Shown here: in pieces, positions 21,809 to 32,318 of the stretch
Layout of the letters: each line of letters opens with the position of its first letter
Numbering within the stretch: position 1 is the stretch's first letter
DNA from: Dryocola sp. LX212
GTDB taxonomy: Bacteria > Pseudomonadota > Gammaproteobacteria > Enterobacterales > Enterobacteriaceae
DNA length: 64,000 bases
Direction: 5' to 3'
Assembly (NCBI GenBank): GCA_041504365.1
Contig: CP167917.1
Location: 744,001-808,000 of the forward strand
Position numbers and translations under genes: made by a program
Notes under the pieces: model-generated
Databases searched by the model: none
Told to the model about the DNA's origin: nothing
The model's input: the letters and a program-made list of their open reading frames with translations, nothing else

Positions 21809-22573
21809 ATGGCCTACAGCAAAATCCGCCAACCAAAATTATCCGATGTGATTGAGCAGCAGTTGGAGTTTCTCATCCTTGAGGGCACCTTGCGTCCCGG
21901 CGAAAAACTTCCACCCGAACGTGAACTGGCAAAGCAGTTTGACGTTTCTCGTCCTTCCCTGCGCGAGGCTATCCAGCGTCTCGAGGCGAAAGGACTTCTG
22001 CTTCGTCGTCAGGGCGGTGGCACTTTTGTCCAAAACAGCCTCTGGCAGAGCTTAAGCGACCCGCTTGTAGAACTGCTTTCTGACCATCCCGAATCCCAGT
22101 TTGACCTGCTTGAAACCCGCCATGCCCTCGAAGGGATCGCCGCTTACTACGCCGCACTGCGTGGGACGGACGAAGACCTCAAGCGTATCGGCGACTGCCA
22201 CTTAGCGATTCAGCAGGCCCAGGAATCAGGCGATTTAGACGCCGAATCCGATGCCGTTATGCAGTACCAAATTGCAGTAACTGAAGCCGCACACAACGTT
22301 GTGCTACTACACTTGTTGCGCTGCATGTCGCCTATGCTCGAACAAAACGTTCGTCAGAATTTTGAATTGCTCTACGCGCGCCGTGAAATGCTGGCGCAAG
22401 TGAGCAGCCATCGCGCCAGCATTTTTGCGGCGATTATGGCTCGTCAGCCGGAGCAGGCGCGTGAAGCGTCGCACCGTCACCTGGCGTTTATTGAGGAAAT
22501 ATTGCTGGATCGCAGCCGTGAGGAGAGCCGTCGTGAACGTTCTCTGCGCCGCCTTCAGCAACGTAAGGAATAA
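21809..22573 (+). CDS. pdhR: Pyruvate-responsive transcriptional repressor PdhR
   Basis: PdhR is the GntR-family (FadR subfamily) repressor of the pyruvate dehydrogenase operon; pyruvate is the inducer. The 254-residue product has an N-terminal winged helix: residues 10-75 with [20 protein letters not shown] and [10 protein letters not shown]. The C-terminal FCD ligand domain contains the metal-binding His/Asp set ([27 protein letters not shown]). It is the first gene of pdhR-aceE-aceF-lpd and is preceded by its own operator. Confidence 0.98.
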   Translation: MAYSKIRQPKLSDVIEQQLEFLILEGTLRPGEKLPPERELAKQFDVSRPSLREAIQRLEAKGLLLRRQGGGTFVQNSLWQSLSDPLVELLSDHPESQFDLLETRHALEGIAAYYAALRGTDEDLKRIGDCHLAIQQAQESGDLDAESDAVMQYQIAVTEAAHNVVLLHLLRCMSPMLEQNVRQNFELLYARREMLAQVSSHRASIFAAIMARQPEQAREASHRHLAFIEEILLDRSREESRRERSLRRLQQRKE

Positions 22574-22627
22574 GAGCCAGATTTTGGGCTCTCAAGCGCC
22601 AATCTTAGAGCGCGGCAACTAAACGCA

Positions 22628-22675
22628 GAACCTGTCTTATTGTGCTTTTCAGGGAAAGCACAATGGGACAGGTTC
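22628..22675 (+). repeat. Long perfect hairpin in the pdhR-aceE spacer
   Basis: Bases 22628-22648 pair completely with 22655-22675 (21 bp, two G-U pairs when read as RNA) around the six-base loop TCAGGG. It lies in the mRNA leader of aceE, 42 bases before its start codon. The same spacer hairpin exists in E. coli as I recall. It may act as a processing or stability element that uncouples aceEF from pdhR. Confidence 0.85.
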
Positions 22676-22716
22676 CAGATAATCAACGTATTAGACACAG
22701 ATAAGGAATACCACCC

Positions 22717-25380
22717 ATGTCAGAACGTTTCCCAAATGACGTGGATCCGATCGAAACTCGCGACTGGCAACAGGCGATCGAATCGGTCATCCGTGAAGAA
22801 GGTGTTGAGCGTGCTCAGTATCTCATCGACCAGCTACTGTCCGAAGCCCGCAAAGGCGGCGTTAAAGTGGCAGCTGGCACAGGTGCAGCCAACTACGTAA
22901 ACACTATTGCCGTTGAAGATGAACCGGAATACCCGGGCAATCTGGAGCTGGAGCGTCGTATTCGTTCTGCTATCCGCTGGAATGCCATCATGACCGTGCT
23001 GCGTGCGTCTAAAAAAGACCTCGAGCTGGGCGGTCACATGGCATCTTTCCAGTCTTCCGCAACTGTCTATGATGTGTGCTTCAACCACTTCTTCCGTGCT
23101 CGCACAGAAAAAGACGGCGGCGATCTGGTGTACTTCCAGGGCCACATCTCTCCGGGCGTGTACGCGCGTGCCTTCCTGGAAGGTCGTCTTACTGAAGAGC
23201 AGATGAACAACTTCCGTCAGGAAGTCCACGGCAACGGCCTGTCTTCTTACCCGCACCCGAAACTGATGCCTGAGTTCTGGCAGTTCCCGACCGTCTCTAT
23301 GGGTCTGGGTCCAATCGGTGCGATTTACCAGGCTAAATTCCAGAAATACCTGGAACACCGTGGTCTGAAAGACACCTCCGCTCAGCGCGTTTACGCGTTC
23401 CTGGGCGATGGCGAGATGGATGAGCCAGAATCTAAAGGCGCCATCACTATCGCTACCCGTGAAAAGCTGGACAACCTGTGCTTCATCATCAACTGCAACC
23501 TGCAGCGTCTTGATGGCCCGGTCACCGGCAACGGCAAAATCATTAACGAACTGGAAGGTATCTTCGCGGGCGCCGGCTGGAACGTTATCAAAGTCATGTG
23601 GGGTTCCCGCTGGGACGAGCTGCTGCGTAAAGATACCAGCGGTAAACTGATTCAGCTGATGAACGAAACCGTTGACGGCGATTATCAGACCTTCAAATCC
23701 AAGAACGGCGCTTACGTGCGTGAGCACTTCTTCGGTAAATATCCTGAGACTGCCGCACTGGTTGCTGACTGGACTGACGAGCAGATCTGGGCGCTGAACC
23801 GCGGTGGCCACGATCCGAAGAAAGTCTACGCTGCACTGAAAAAAGCGCAGGAAACCAAAGGCAAAGCAACCGTGATCCTGGCTCATACCATCAAAGGGTA
23901 TGGCATGGGTGACACCGCTGAAGGGAAAAACATCGCTCACCAGGTTAAGAAAATGAACATGGACGGCGTGCGCTATGTCCGCGATCGTTTCAATGTGCCT
24001 GTGGCTGATGCCGACATCGAAAAACTGCCGTACGTTAAGTTCGAAGAAGGCAGCGAAGAATACAAATACCTGCACGGCCAGCGTGAAAAGCTGAACGGCT
24101 ACCTGCCGTCTCGTATGCCTAAGTTCACCGAGAAACTTGAGCTACCTAAGCTTGAAGATTTCAGCCAACTGCTCGAAGAGCAGAATAAAGAGATCTCCAC
24201 CACTATCGCTTTCGTTCGTGCTTTGAACGTGATGCTGAAGAACCCGTCTATCAAAGATCGTCTGGTTCCAATCATCGCCGATGAAGCGCGTACCTTCGGT
24301 ATGGAAGGTCTGTTCCGTCAGATTGGTATTTACAGCCCGAACGGCCAGCAGTACACCCCGCAGGACCGTGAGCAGGTTGCTTACTACAAAGAAGACGAGA
24401 AAGGTCAGATCCTGCAGGAAGGTATTAACGAGCTGGGCGCAGGTTCTTCCTGGCTGGCTGCTGCGACCTCTTACAGCACCAACAACCTGCCGATGATTCC
24501 GTTCTATATCTACTACTCCATGTTCGGTTTCCAGCGTATCGGCGACCTGTGCTGGGCAGCAGGTGACCAGCAGGCACGTGGCTTCCTGGTAGGCGGCACT
24601 TCCGGTCGTACCACGCTGAACGGTGAAGGTCTGCAGCACGAAGATGGCCACAGCCATATTCAATCTCTGACTATCCCGAACTGTATCTCTTACGATCCTT
24701 CTTACGCTTACGAAGTGGCTGTCATCATGCATGACGGTCTGGAGCGTATGTACGGTGAAGCGCAAGAGAACATTTACTACTACATCACGACCCTCAATGA
24801 AAACTACCACATGCCTGCGATGCCGCAGGGTGCGGAAGAAGGTATCCGTAAAGGTATCTACAAACTGGAAACCGTTGAAGGTAGCAAAGGTAAAGTTCAG
24901 CTGATGGGCTCTGGTTCTATCCTGCGTCACGTACGTGAAGCAGCGCAGATCCTGGCTAAAGACTACGGCGTAGGCTCTGACGTATTCAGCGTCACCTCCT
25001 TCACCGAACTGGCCCGTGACGGTCAGGACTGTGAGCGCTGGAACATGCTGCACCCAACTGAAGAACCACGCGTACCGTACGTTGCTCAGGTTCTGAGTGA
25101 TGCGCCTGCGGTGGCATCTACTGACTATATGAAACTGTTCGCTGAGCAGATCCGTAACTTCATCCCGGCAAGCGACTACCGCGTACTGGGCACTGATGGC
25201 TTCGGTCGTTCAGACAGCCGCGAAAACCTGCGTCACCACTTCGAAGTTGACTCATCCTACGTGGTTGTTGCCGCGCTGGGCGAGCTGGCTAAACGTGGCG
25301 AAATCGATAAGAAAGTGGTAGCGGAAGCCATCACTAAATTCAATATCGATGCAGATAAAGTTAACCCGCGTCTGGCGTAA
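22717..25380 (+). CDS. aceE: Pyruvate dehydrogenase E1 component AceE
   Basis: AceE is the thiamine diphosphate-dependent homodimeric E1 of the pyruvate dehydrogenase complex; it decarboxylates pyruvate and acetylates the AceF lipoyl groups. The 887-residue product has the E. coli length. The thiamine-diphosphate motif is GDGEMDEPESKGAITIA near residue 230, ending in the NCNLQRLDGPV segment. The conserved histidines are present in GHISPGVYARAFLEGR and the HEDGHSHIQ loop. It lies 15 bases before aceF. Confidence 0.99.
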   Translation: MSERFPNDVDPIETRDWQQAIESVIREEGVERAQYLIDQLLSEARKGGVKVAAGTGAANYVNTIAVEDEPEYPGNLELERRIRSAIRWNAIMTVLRASKKDLELGGHMASFQSSATVYDVCFNHFFRARTEKDGGDLVYFQGHISPGVYARAFLEGRLTEEQMNNFRQEVHGNGLSSYPHPKLMPEFWQFPTVSMGLGPIGAIYQAKFQKYLEHRGLKDTSAQRVYAFLGDGEMDEPESKGAITIATREKLDNLCFIINCNLQRLDGPVTGNGKIINELEGIFAGAGWNVIKVMWGSRWDELLRKDTSGKLIQLMNETVDGDYQTFKSKNGAYVREHFFGKYPETAALVADWTDEQIWALNRGGHDPKKVYAALKKAQETKGKATVILAHTIKGYGMGDTAEGKNIAHQVKKMNMDGVRYVRDRFNVPVADADIEKLPYVKFEEGSEEYKYLHGQREKLNGYLPSRMPKFTEKLELPKLEDFSQLLEEQNKEISTTIAFVRALNVMLKNPSIKDRLVPIIADEARTFGMEGLFRQIGIYSPNGQQYTPQDREQVAYYKEDEKGQILQEGINELGAGSSWLAAATSYSTNNLPMIPFYIYYSMFGFQRIGDLCWAAGDQQARGFLVGGTSGRTTLNGEGLQHEDGHSHIQSLTIPNCISYDPSYAYEVAVIMHDGLERMYGEAQENIYYYITTLNENYHMPAMPQGAEEGIRKGIYKLETVEGSKGKVQLMGSGSILRHVREAAQILAKDYGVGSDVFSVTSFTELARDGQDCERWNMLHPTEEPRVPYVAQVLSDAPAVASTDYMKLFAEQIRNFIPASDYRVLGTDGFGRSDSRENLRHHFEVDSSYVVVAALGELAKRGEIDKKVVAEAITKFNIDADKVNPRLA

Positions 25381-25395
25381 GAGGTAAAGAAGATA

Positions 25396-27279
25396 ATGGC
25401 TATCGAAATCAACGTACCGGACATCGGGGCTGATGAAGTTGAAATCACCGAGATCCTGGTCAAAGTGGGCGACAAAGTTGAAGCTGAACAGTCGCTGATC
25501 ACCGTAGAAGGCGACAAAGCCTCTATGGAAGTTCCGTCACCGCAGGCTGGCGTCGTTAAAGAGATTAAAGTCTCCGTTGGCGACAAAACCGAAACTGGCA
25601 AACTGATCATGATTTTCGATTCCGCCGAAGGTGCAGCAGCCGCTGCACCTGCTCAGGCAGAAGAGAAGAAAGAAGCAGCGCCAGCAGTTGCTCCTGCAGC
25701 TGCGGCAGCAAAAGAAGTGAACGTACCTGATATCGGCGGTGACGAAGTAGAAGTTACCGAGATCATGGTTAAAGTTGGCGACAAAGTAGAAGCAGAGCAG
25801 TCTCTGATCACCGTTGAAGGTGACAAAGCTTCTATGGAAGTCCCGGCGCCGTTCGCAGGCGTTGTGAAAGAGATCAAAATCAATACCGGCGACAAAGTGT
25901 CTACCGGCTCCCTGATTATGGTCTTCGAAGTGGCGGGTGCTGCACCTGCTGCAACAGAATCTAAAGCTGAAGCCGCTCCGGCAGCAGCAGCGCCAGCGGC
26001 ATCCGGCTCGAAAGAAGTGAACGTGCCCGATATCGGCGGCGACGAAGTAGAAGTCACCGAAGTGATGGTGAAAGTGGGCGACAAAGTTGCCGCTGAACAG
26101 TCGTTGATCACCGTTGAAGGTGACAAAGCTTCTATGGAAGTGCCGGCTCCGTTTGCGGGCGTGGTTAAAGAGATCAAAATCAGCACCGGTGACAAAGTGT
26201 CTACCGGCTCCCCGATCATGGTCTTCGAAGTTGAAGGCGCAGCGCCAGCTCCGGCGGCTAAGCAAGAAGCGGCAGCTCCGGCTCCTGCGGCAAAAGCTGA
26301 AAAACCAGCGGCTGCATCAGCTGCGGCTTCCGGCAAAACTGAATTCGCTGAAAACGACGCTTACGTCCACGCGACTCCGCTGATTCGCCGCCTGGCGCGC
26401 GAGTTCGGTGTGAATCTGGCGAAAGTGAAGGGCACTGGCCGTAAAGGCCGTATCCTGCGCGAAGACGTTCAGGCTTACGTGAAAGACGCTGTTAAACGCG
26501 CTGAAACTGCTCCGGCAGCGACGGGCGGCGGTCTGCCAGGCATGCTGCCATGGCCGAAAGTCGACTTCAGCAAGTTTGGTGAAATCGAAGAAGTGGAAAT
26601 GGGCCGCATCCAGAAAATTTCTGGTGCCAACCTGAGCCGTAACTGGGTGATGATCCCGCACGTTACCCACTTCGACAAAACCGACATCACCGATCTGGAA
26701 GCGTTCCGTAAGCAGCAGAACGAAGAAGCGGCTAAGCGTAAGCTGGACGTGAAGTTCACTCCTGTGGTGTTCATCATGAAGGCGGTTGCAACTGCACTTG
26801 AGCAGATGCCTCGCTTTAACAGCTCCCTGTCCGAAGACGGCCAGAAGCTGACGCTGAAGAAATACATCAACGTCGGCGTGGCGGTTGATACGCCAAACGG
26901 CCTGGTGGTTCCGGTGTTCAAAGATGTGAACAAGAAGAGCATCACCGAGCTGTCCCGTGAACTGATGGCTATCTCCAAGAAAGCCCGTGACGGTAAGCTG
27001 ACCGCTGGCGAAATGCAGGGCGGCTGCTTCACTATCTCAAGCCTGGGCGGTATCGGGACGACTCACTTCGCGCCAATCGTTAACGCGCCGGAAGTGGCTA
27101 TCCTCGGTGTCTCCAAGTCCGCGATGGAGCCTGTGTGGAACGGTAAAGAGTTCGTGCCGCGTCTGATGATGCCAATGTCTCTCTCCTTCGACCACCGCGT
27201 GATTGACGGTGCTGATGGTGCGCGCTTTATTACCATCATCAACAACACCCTGGCAGATATTCGTCGCCTGGTGATGTAA
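25396..27279 (+). CDS. aceF: Dihydrolipoamide acetyltransferase E2 AceF, three lipoyl domains
   Basis: AceF forms the core of the pyruvate dehydrogenase complex and transfers acetyl groups to CoA. The 627-residue protein has three tandem lipoyl domains (about residues 1-80, 105-185, 207-287), each with the lipoylation lysine in EGDKASMEV. Ala/Pro-rich swinging linkers separate them. A peripheral E1/E3-binding domain ([20 protein letters not shown] near 325) and the catalytic domain ending in [15 protein letters not shown] (His and Asp catalytic) follow. The lipoyl repeats are also visible as long DNA repeats at 25396-26245. Confidence 0.99.
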   Translation: MAIEINVPDIGADEVEITEILVKVGDKVEAEQSLITVEGDKASMEVPSPQAGVVKEIKVSVGDKTETGKLIMIFDSAEGAAAAAPAQAEEKKEAAPAVAPAAAAAKEVNVPDIGGDEVEVTEIMVKVGDKVEAEQSLITVEGDKASMEVPAPFAGVVKEIKINTGDKVSTGSLIMVFEVAGAAPAATESKAEAAPAAAAPAASGSKEVNVPDIGGDEVEVTEVMVKVGDKVAAEQSLITVEGDKASMEVPAPFAGVVKEIKISTGDKVSTGSPIMVFEVEGAAPAPAAKQEAAAPAPAAKAEKPAAASAAASGKTEFAENDAYVHATPLIRRLAREFGVNLAKVKGTGRKGRILREDVQAYVKDAVKRAETAPAATGGGLPGMLPWPKVDFSKFGEIEEVEMGRIQKISGANLSRNWVMIPHVTHFDKTDITDLEAFRKQQNEEAAKRKLDVKFTPVVFIMKAVATALEQMPRFNSSLSEDGQKLTLKKYINVGVAVDTPNGLVVPVFKDVNKKSITELSRELMAISKKARDGKLTAGEMQGGCFTISSLGGIGTTHFAPIVNAPEVAILGVSKSAMEPVWNGKEFVPRLMMPMSLSFDHRVIDGADGARFITIINNTLADIRRLVM

Positions 27280-27282
27280 GCC

Positions 27283-27312
27283 AAAAAGCCGGCCTGCTGG
27301 TCGGCTTTTTTC
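27283..27312 (+). terminator. Terminator after aceF
   Basis: AAAAGCCG and CGGCTTTT form a stem with a long T-run right after the aceF stop. It probably gives partial termination so that lpd can also be expressed from its own promoter. Confidence 0.75.
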
Positions 27313-27379
27313 TGATAATCTCATGATGCTGTTTGGGATTATCTGCTGCATAGGACAAAACGTTTGCCGTTTGTTGTTT

Positions 27380-27399
27380 CAAAATTGTTAACAATTTTG
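27380..27399. promoter_or_regulatory. Palindrome upstream of lpd, possible ArcA site
   Basis: CAAAATTGTTAACAATTTTG is a perfect 20-base palindrome about 100 bases before lpd, with a further TTTGTTGTTT upstream. The GTTAAC/TGTTA content resembles ArcA-binding sequence, and E. coli lpd has ArcA control of its own promoter. Assignment to ArcA is inference. Confidence 0.45.
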
Positions 27400-27497
27400 T
27401 AAACTGCACGCGGATAGAACGTCCCGGTGGATGATGGGCGTTGTGATACATCAGAAAAATAACGTCAGACCCGCCGGAAATAAATTAAGAGGTCATG

Positions 27498-28922
27498 ATG
27501 AGTACTGAAATCAAAACTCAGGTCGTGGTACTTGGGGCTGGTCCTGCTGGTTACTCCGCTGCATTCCGTTGCGCTGATTTAGGTCTGGAGACCGTCATTG
27601 TTGAACGTTACAGCACCCTTGGTGGTGTTTGTCTGAACGTTGGCTGTATCCCTTCTAAAGCTCTGCTGCACGTTGCTAAAGTTATCGAAGAAGCGAAAGC
27701 TTTGGCCGAGCACGGCATCGTTTTCGGCGAGCCGAAAACCGACATCGATAAAATCCGTACCTGGAAAGAAAAGGTTATCAACCAGTTGACTGGTGGCCTG
27801 TCCGGTATGGCGAAAGGTCGTAAAGTTAAGGTCGTTAACGGTCTGGGTAAATTTACCGGCGCTAACACTCTGGTTGTCGAAGGCGAAAACGGCCCGACTA
27901 CCATCAACTTTGATAACGCGATTATCGCGGCGGGTTCCCGTCCGATTCAGCTGCCATTCATTCCGCATGAAGATCCGCGCGTATGGGATTCCACCGACGC
28001 TCTGGAACTGAAATCCGTACCAAAACGCATGCTGGTTATGGGCGGCGGGATCATCGGCCTGGAAATGGGTACCGTTTACCATGCGCTGGGTTCAGAGATT
28101 GACGTGGTTGAGATGTTCGACCAGGTTATCCCTGCCGCCGACAAAGACGTGGTTAAGGTGTTCACCAAGCGTATCAGCAAGCAGTTCAACCTGATGCTGG
28201 AAACCAAAGTGACCGCCGTTGAGGCCAAAGAAGACGGTATCTACGTCTCTATGGAAGGCAAAAAAGCCCCGGCAGAAGCGCAGCGTTATGATGCGGTGCT
28301 GGTTGCTATCGGCCGCGTACCTAACGGTAAGCTGCTGGACGCGGGCGCTGCCGGGGTTGAAGTAGACGACCGTGGCTTCATCCGTACCGACAAGCAAATG
28401 CGCACCAACGTGCCACACATCTACGCAATCGGCGATATCGTCGGTCAGCCGATGCTGGCGCACAAAGGTGTTCACGAAGGTCACGTTGCCGCAGAAGTTA
28501 TCGCTGGCATGAAGCACTACTTCGACCCGAAAGTGATCCCATCGATTGCTTATACCGAACCAGAAGTTGCGTGGGTTGGTCTGACCGAGAAAGAAGCGAA
28601 AGAGAAAGGCATCAGCTACGAAACTGCCACCTTCCCGTGGGCTGCTTCTGGCCGTGCTATCGCTTCCGACTGCGCAGACGGTATGACCAAGCTTATCTTC
28701 GACAAAGAGACTCACCGTGTTATCGGTGGTGCAATTGTCGGGACTAACGGCGGTGAGCTGTTAGGCGAGATTGGCCTGGCTATCGAAATGGGTTGTGACG
28801 CAGAAGACATCGCGCTCACCATCCATGCGCACCCGACTCTGCACGAGTCAGTGGGTCTGGCCGCCGAGATCTTCGAAGGTAGCATCACCGACCTGCCAAA
28901 CCCGAAAGCGAAGAAAAAGTAA
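27498..28922 (+). CDS. lpd: Dihydrolipoamide dehydrogenase E3
   Basis: Lpd is the FAD flavoprotein that reoxidises dihydrolipoamide for the pyruvate and 2-oxoglutarate dehydrogenase complexes and glycine cleavage. The 474-residue product has the FAD motif VLGAGPAGYSAAFRCADLG, the redox-active disulphide GGVCLNVGCIPSK, the NAD motif GGGIIGLEMG, and the dimer-interface catalytic HAHPTLHESVG. Two ATGs are adjacent. I chose the second (27498), which sits five bases after GAGG and gives the usual MSTEIKTQ start. Confidence 0.98.
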   Translation: MSTEIKTQVVVLGAGPAGYSAAFRCADLGLETVIVERYSTLGGVCLNVGCIPSKALLHVAKVIEEAKALAEHGIVFGEPKTDIDKIRTWKEKVINQLTGGLSGMAKGRKVKVVNGLGKFTGANTLVVEGENGPTTINFDNAIIAAGSRPIQLPFIPHEDPRVWDSTDALELKSVPKRMLVMGGGIIGLEMGTVYHALGSEIDVVEMFDQVIPAADKDVVKVFTKRISKQFNLMLETKVTAVEAKEDGIYVSMEGKKAPAEAQRYDAVLVAIGRVPNGKLLDAGAAGVEVDDRGFIRTDKQMRTNVPHIYAIGDIVGQPMLAHKGVHEGHVAAEVIAGMKHYFDPKVIPSIAYTEPEVAWVGLTEKEAKEKGISYETATFPWAASGRAIASDCADGMTKLIFDKETHRVIGGAIVGTNGGELLGEIGLAIEMGCDAEDIALTIHAHPTLHESVGLAAEIFEGSITDLPNPKAKKK

Positions 28923-28940
28923 CTTTTCGAGTTTGATGAA

Positions 28941-28965
28941 ACGGCCCTGCGGGGCCGTTTTTTTT
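28941..28965 (+). terminator. Terminator of the pdh operon after lpd
   Basis: ACGGCCC-TGCG-GGGCCGT is followed by eight T residues, a strong intrinsic terminator 18 bases after the lpd stop. Confidence 0.93.
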
Positions 28966-28970
28966 GGCTA

Positions 28971-28993
28971 AAAGGCCGCCCTTGCGGGCGGCC
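28971..28993 (-). terminator. Terminator of the 39-codon ORF, minus strand
   Basis: GGCCGCCC and GGGCGGCC pair around a four-base loop. On the minus strand this is followed by TTTT, seven bases after the stop of the small ORF 29000-29119. It faces the lpd terminator almost directly. Confidence 0.8.
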
Positions 28994-28999
28994 AGTAGC

Positions 29000-29119
29000 T
29001 TAATTGCCCTGGTTCAGCACCAGCAGAATCGTGATGTCTGAAATATTCCAGCCACCCTGACTCAGCGCGATAACCGAACCCAACACAAGGATAAGCGCGT
29101 AAAGCAGACGCATTTCCAT
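29000..29119 (-). CDS. Possible small membrane peptide, 39 residues
   Basis: This ORF encodes 39 residues. They begin MEMRLLYALILVLGSVIALS, a short charged start and one hydrophobic helix, followed by QGGWNISDITILLVLNQGN. No family recognised. Support for expression comes from its own intrinsic terminator seven bases after the stop and from its place in an otherwise empty 778-base gap (28923-29700). A second ATG lies two codons in (29113). The ribosome-binding site is weak (no clear GGAG). It could instead be a leader peptide or a short sRNA gene with fortuitous coding potential. Confidence 0.45.
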   Translation of the reverse strand: MEMRLLYALILVLGSVIALSQGGWNISDITILLVLNQGN

Positions 29120-29461
29120 TGCGTGTTTCCGTAAAAACTACGGCGATCCTTTCTTCACCGGGAAAGGCAGAACCAGGCAAGCGTATTAGATTTTCCACGT
29201 AGGATGGATGAACTGCTTCCGGACCCGGTGACTGGCTGCTACACCAGCGAAGCAGGCCGCTGGTGAATATAGATAAAAGCGGTGTGCTTGAATATGGCGT
29301 TTTAATGTTTGCAAAGAGTTGCATCCACTTTTTGGCAGGTGTGCACAAAATGAACAGTTTAACTTGCGCCTGATGATTTCAGGAGGCAAAATAGTTTTCG
29401 TATTAGGTTTGCCACAAAACATTTCTCCGCATCGTGTGCTACCACTTTGCAGAGACAAACG

Positions 29462-29482
29462 AACCGCCGAAAGGCGGTTTTT
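29462..29482 (+). terminator. Orphan rightward terminator between lpd and acnB
   Basis: AACCGCC-GAAA-GGCGGTT is followed by TTTTTTT on the plus strand, but no rightward gene ends nearby. It could end a short untranslated RNA from about 29330 or be a remnant of a lost gene; in E. coli K-12 this interval holds yacH. Confidence 0.7.
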
Positions 29483-29566
29483 TTGTGAACAAAATTCATT
29501 TCCGGAAAGGTAAACCTAATCCGTAACGATTCAGCAAAAATAGTATGTTGCTTTTTTGTAAACAGA

Positions 29567-29595
29567 TTAACTCCCCCTGAAAATCCTGCTATGCT
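29567..29595 (+). promoter_or_regulatory. Predicted acnB promoter
   Basis: TTAACT (29567-29572) and TATGCT (29590-29595) are separated by exactly 17 bases, 105 bases before the acnB start. This is the same placement as the known E. coli acnB promoter, as remembered. Confidence 0.6.
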
Positions 29596-29700
29596 GCCCG
29601 ACGCGGTATCGGGCATTTACCCTACAAACTGCTGTCTCACAGGAGCGTGAAGAGATTAGCCTGGTGGCGCCATATGACAATGAGAGCGAGGAGAACCGTC

Positions 29701-32298
29701 GTGCTAGAAGAATACCGTAAGCACGTAGCTGAACGTGCCGCCGAGGGGATTGTTGCAAAACCATTAGATGCAACCCAAATGGCCGCACTGGTTGAGCTGC
29801 TGAAGAATCCGCCTGCTGGCGAAGAAGCATTTCTGTTAGATCTGATCACCAACCGCGTTCCACCAGGCGTCGATGAAGCCGCCTACGTTAAAGCCGGTTT
29901 CTTGGCTGCCCTCGCCAAAGGCGACGCTACTTCCCCATTAATCTCCCCTGAAAAAGCAGTCGAACTGCTTGGTACCATGCAGGGCGGATACAACATTCAC
30001 CCGCTGATTGACGCGCTGGACAACGATAAGCTGGCTGCCATTGCCGCCAAAGCGCTATCTCATACGCTGCTGATGTTCGACAACTTTTATGACGTTGAAG
30101 AGAAGGCGAAAGCGGGCAACACCCACGCGCAGCGGGTTCTGAAATCCTGGGCTGACGCCGAGTGGTTCCTGTCTCGTCCAAAGCTGGCCGAGAAAATCAC
30201 CGTTACCGTCTTCAAAGTGACCGGTGAAACTAACACCGATGACCTGTCTCCTGCGCCGGATGCCTGGTCCCGTCCGGACATTCCACTGCACGCTCTGGCG
30301 ATGCTGAAAAACGCCCGTGAAGGCATTGACCCGGATCAGCCGGGCAGCGTCGGTCCAATCAAGCAAATCGAAGCCCTGAATGAGAAAGGCTTCCCGCTGG
30401 CGTATGTTGGTGATGTTGTCGGTACCGGTTCATCCCGTAAATCCGCCACTAACTCCGTGCTGTGGTTCATGGGTGACGACATCCCTAACGTGCCGAATAA
30501 GCGCGGCGGCGGTGTGGTTCTGGGCGGTAAAATTGCGCCAATCTTCTTCAACACCATGGAAGATGCCGGTGCGCTGCCGATTGAAGTGGACGTTAACGAC
30601 CTGAACATGGGCGATGTTATCGACATCTATCCGTATAAAGGCGAAGTGCGTAACCACGACACCAACGAAATTATCGCTAATTTCGAACTGAAAACTGACG
30701 TGCTGCTTGATGAAGTGCGCGCCGGTGGCCGTATTCCGCTGATCATTGGTCGCGGTCTGACGACTAAAGCACGTGAAGCGCTCGGCCTGCCGAACAGCGA
30801 AGTCTTCGTCCAGGCAAAAGACGTGGCGGCCAGCACCCGTGGCTTCTCTCTGGCGCAGAAAATGGTTGGCCGTGCCTGCGGCGTGGACGGCATCCGTCCT
30901 AACCAGTATTGCGAACCAAAAATGACGTCCGTCGGCTCTCAGGACACCACCGGTCCAATGACCCGTGATGAACTGAAAGACCTGGCGTGCCTGGGCTTCT
31001 CAGCCGACCTGGTGATGCAGTCCTTCTGCCACACCGCGGCTTATCCTAAGCCTGTGGATGTGACCACACACCACACTCTGCCTGACTTCATCATGAACCG
31101 TGGCGGCGTGTCGCTGCGTCCGGGCGATGGCGTTATCCACTCCTGGCTGAACCGCATGCTGCTGCCGGATACCGTAGGTACCGGTGGTGACTCCCACACC
31201 CGTTTCCCTATCGGCATCTCCTTCCCGGCTGGTTCCGGTCTGGTGGCGTTTGCCGCTGCGACCGGGGTTATGCCGCTGGATATGCCTGAGTCGGTGCTGG
31301 TGCGCTTCAAAGGTAAAATGCAGCCGGGTATCACCCTGCGTGACCTGGTACACGCTATCCCGCTGTACGCTATCAAGCAGGGCCTGCTGACCGTTGAGAA
31401 GAAAGGTAAGAAGAACATCTTCTCCGGCCGCATTCTGGAAATTGAAGGTCTGCCAACGCTGAAAGTCGAGCAGGCGTTTGAGCTGACGGATGCTTCCGCA
31501 GAGCGTTCCGCTGCGGGTTGCACCATCAAGCTGGATCGCGAGCCGATCGAAGAGTACCTGAACTCCAACATCGTGCTGCTGAAGTGGATGATCGCAGAAG
31601 GCTACGGCGACCGCCGCACGCTGGAGCGCCGTATCCAGGGCATGGAGAAATGGCTGGCGGATCCGCAGCTGCTGGAAGCTGACGCAGACGCGGAATACGC
31701 AGAGATCATCGAAATCGATCTGAACGATATCAAAGAGCCGATCCTGTGCGCACCGAATGACCCGGACGACGCGCGACTGCTGTCTGACGTTCAGGGCGAG
31801 AAAATCGATGAAGTGTTTATCGGCTCCTGCATGACCAACATCGGCCACTTCCGCGCGGCGGGCAAGCTGCTGGACAGCCACAAAGGCCAGCTGCCAACTC
31901 GTCTGTGGGTTGCACCGCCAACGCGAATGGATGCGGCACAGCTCACCGAAGAAGGCTACTACAGCGTATTCGGCAAGAGCGGGGCGCGTATCGAAATCCC
32001 TGGCTGTTCACTGTGCATGGGTAACCAGGCGCGTGTGGCTGACGGCGCGACGGTAGTATCGACTTCTACCCGTAACTTCCCGAACCGTTTAGGGACCGGC
32101 GCGAACGTCTTCCTGGCCTCCGCAGAGCTTGCCGCAGTCGCCTCACTGCTGGGGAAACTGCCAACGCCTGAGGAATACCAGACCTTTATGGCGCAGGTCG
32201 ATAAGACAGCGGTAGATACCTATCGCTACCTGAACTTCGACCAGCTTTCCCAGTACACCGAGAAAGCAGACGGCGTGATTTTCCAGACTGCCGTATAA
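29701..32298 (+). CDS. acnB: Aconitate hydratase B
   Basis: AcnB is the main TCA-cycle aconitase, interconverting citrate and isocitrate through a [4Fe-4S] cluster; the apo form can bind mRNA. The 865-residue product has the E. coli length. It begins with the HEAT-like domain ([15 protein letters not shown]) and contains the swivel domain near residues 170-370. Cluster ligands lie in the C-terminal part (one Cys in [11 protein letters not shown] context near 710, two in [13 protein letters not shown] near 770). I chose the GTG at 29701, preceded by GAGGAG. The longer reading frame from 29647 would add 18 unconserved residues. Confidence 0.98.
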   Translation: MLEEYRKHVAERAAEGIVAKPLDATQMAALVELLKNPPAGEEAFLLDLITNRVPPGVDEAAYVKAGFLAALAKGDATSPLISPEKAVELLGTMQGGYNIHPLIDALDNDKLAAIAAKALSHTLLMFDNFYDVEEKAKAGNTHAQRVLKSWADAEWFLSRPKLAEKITVTVFKVTGETNTDDLSPAPDAWSRPDIPLHALAMLKNAREGIDPDQPGSVGPIKQIEALNEKGFPLAYVGDVVGTGSSRKSATNSVLWFMGDDIPNVPNKRGGGVVLGGKIAPIFFNTMEDAGALPIEVDVNDLNMGDVIDIYPYKGEVRNHDTNEIIANFELKTDVLLDEVRAGGRIPLIIGRGLTTKAREALGLPNSEVFVQAKDVAASTRGFSLAQKMVGRACGVDGIRPNQYCEPKMTSVGSQDTTGPMTRDELKDLACLGFSADLVMQSFCHTAAYPKPVDVTTHHTLPDFIMNRGGVSLRPGDGVIHSWLNRMLLPDTVGTGGDSHTRFPIGISFPAGSGLVAFAAATGVMPLDMPESVLVRFKGKMQPGITLRDLVHAIPLYAIKQGLLTVEKKGKKNIFSGRILEIEGLPTLKVEQAFELTDASAERSAAGCTIKLDREPIEEYLNSNIVLLKWMIAEGYGDRRTLERRIQGMEKWLADPQLLEADADAEYAEIIEIDLNDIKEPILCAPNDPDDARLLSDVQGEKIDEVFIGSCMTNIGHFRAAGKLLDSHKGQLPTRLWVAPPTRMDAAQLTEEGYYSVFGKSGARIEIPGCSLCMGNQARVADGATVVSTSTRNFPNRLGTGANVFLASAELAAVASLLGKLPTPEEYQTFMAQVDKTAVDTYRYLNFDQLSQYTEKADGVIFQTAV

Positions 32299-32318
32299 GG
32301 TTTATACAAACCTGACAG

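Noticed and set aside
25396-26245. Repeated DNA that might suggest a recent duplication or assembly artefact
   Set aside because: It is explained by the three lipoyl domains of AceF, the normal architecture in enterobacteria.
28968-29348. 126-codon leftward ORF after lpd
   Set aside because: Its composition and sequence look random, it reads through both terminators and overlaps the better-supported 39-codon ORF in another frame.
29319-29513. 64-codon rightward ORF across the orphan terminator
   Set aside because: It runs through a strong terminator stem and shows no coding character.
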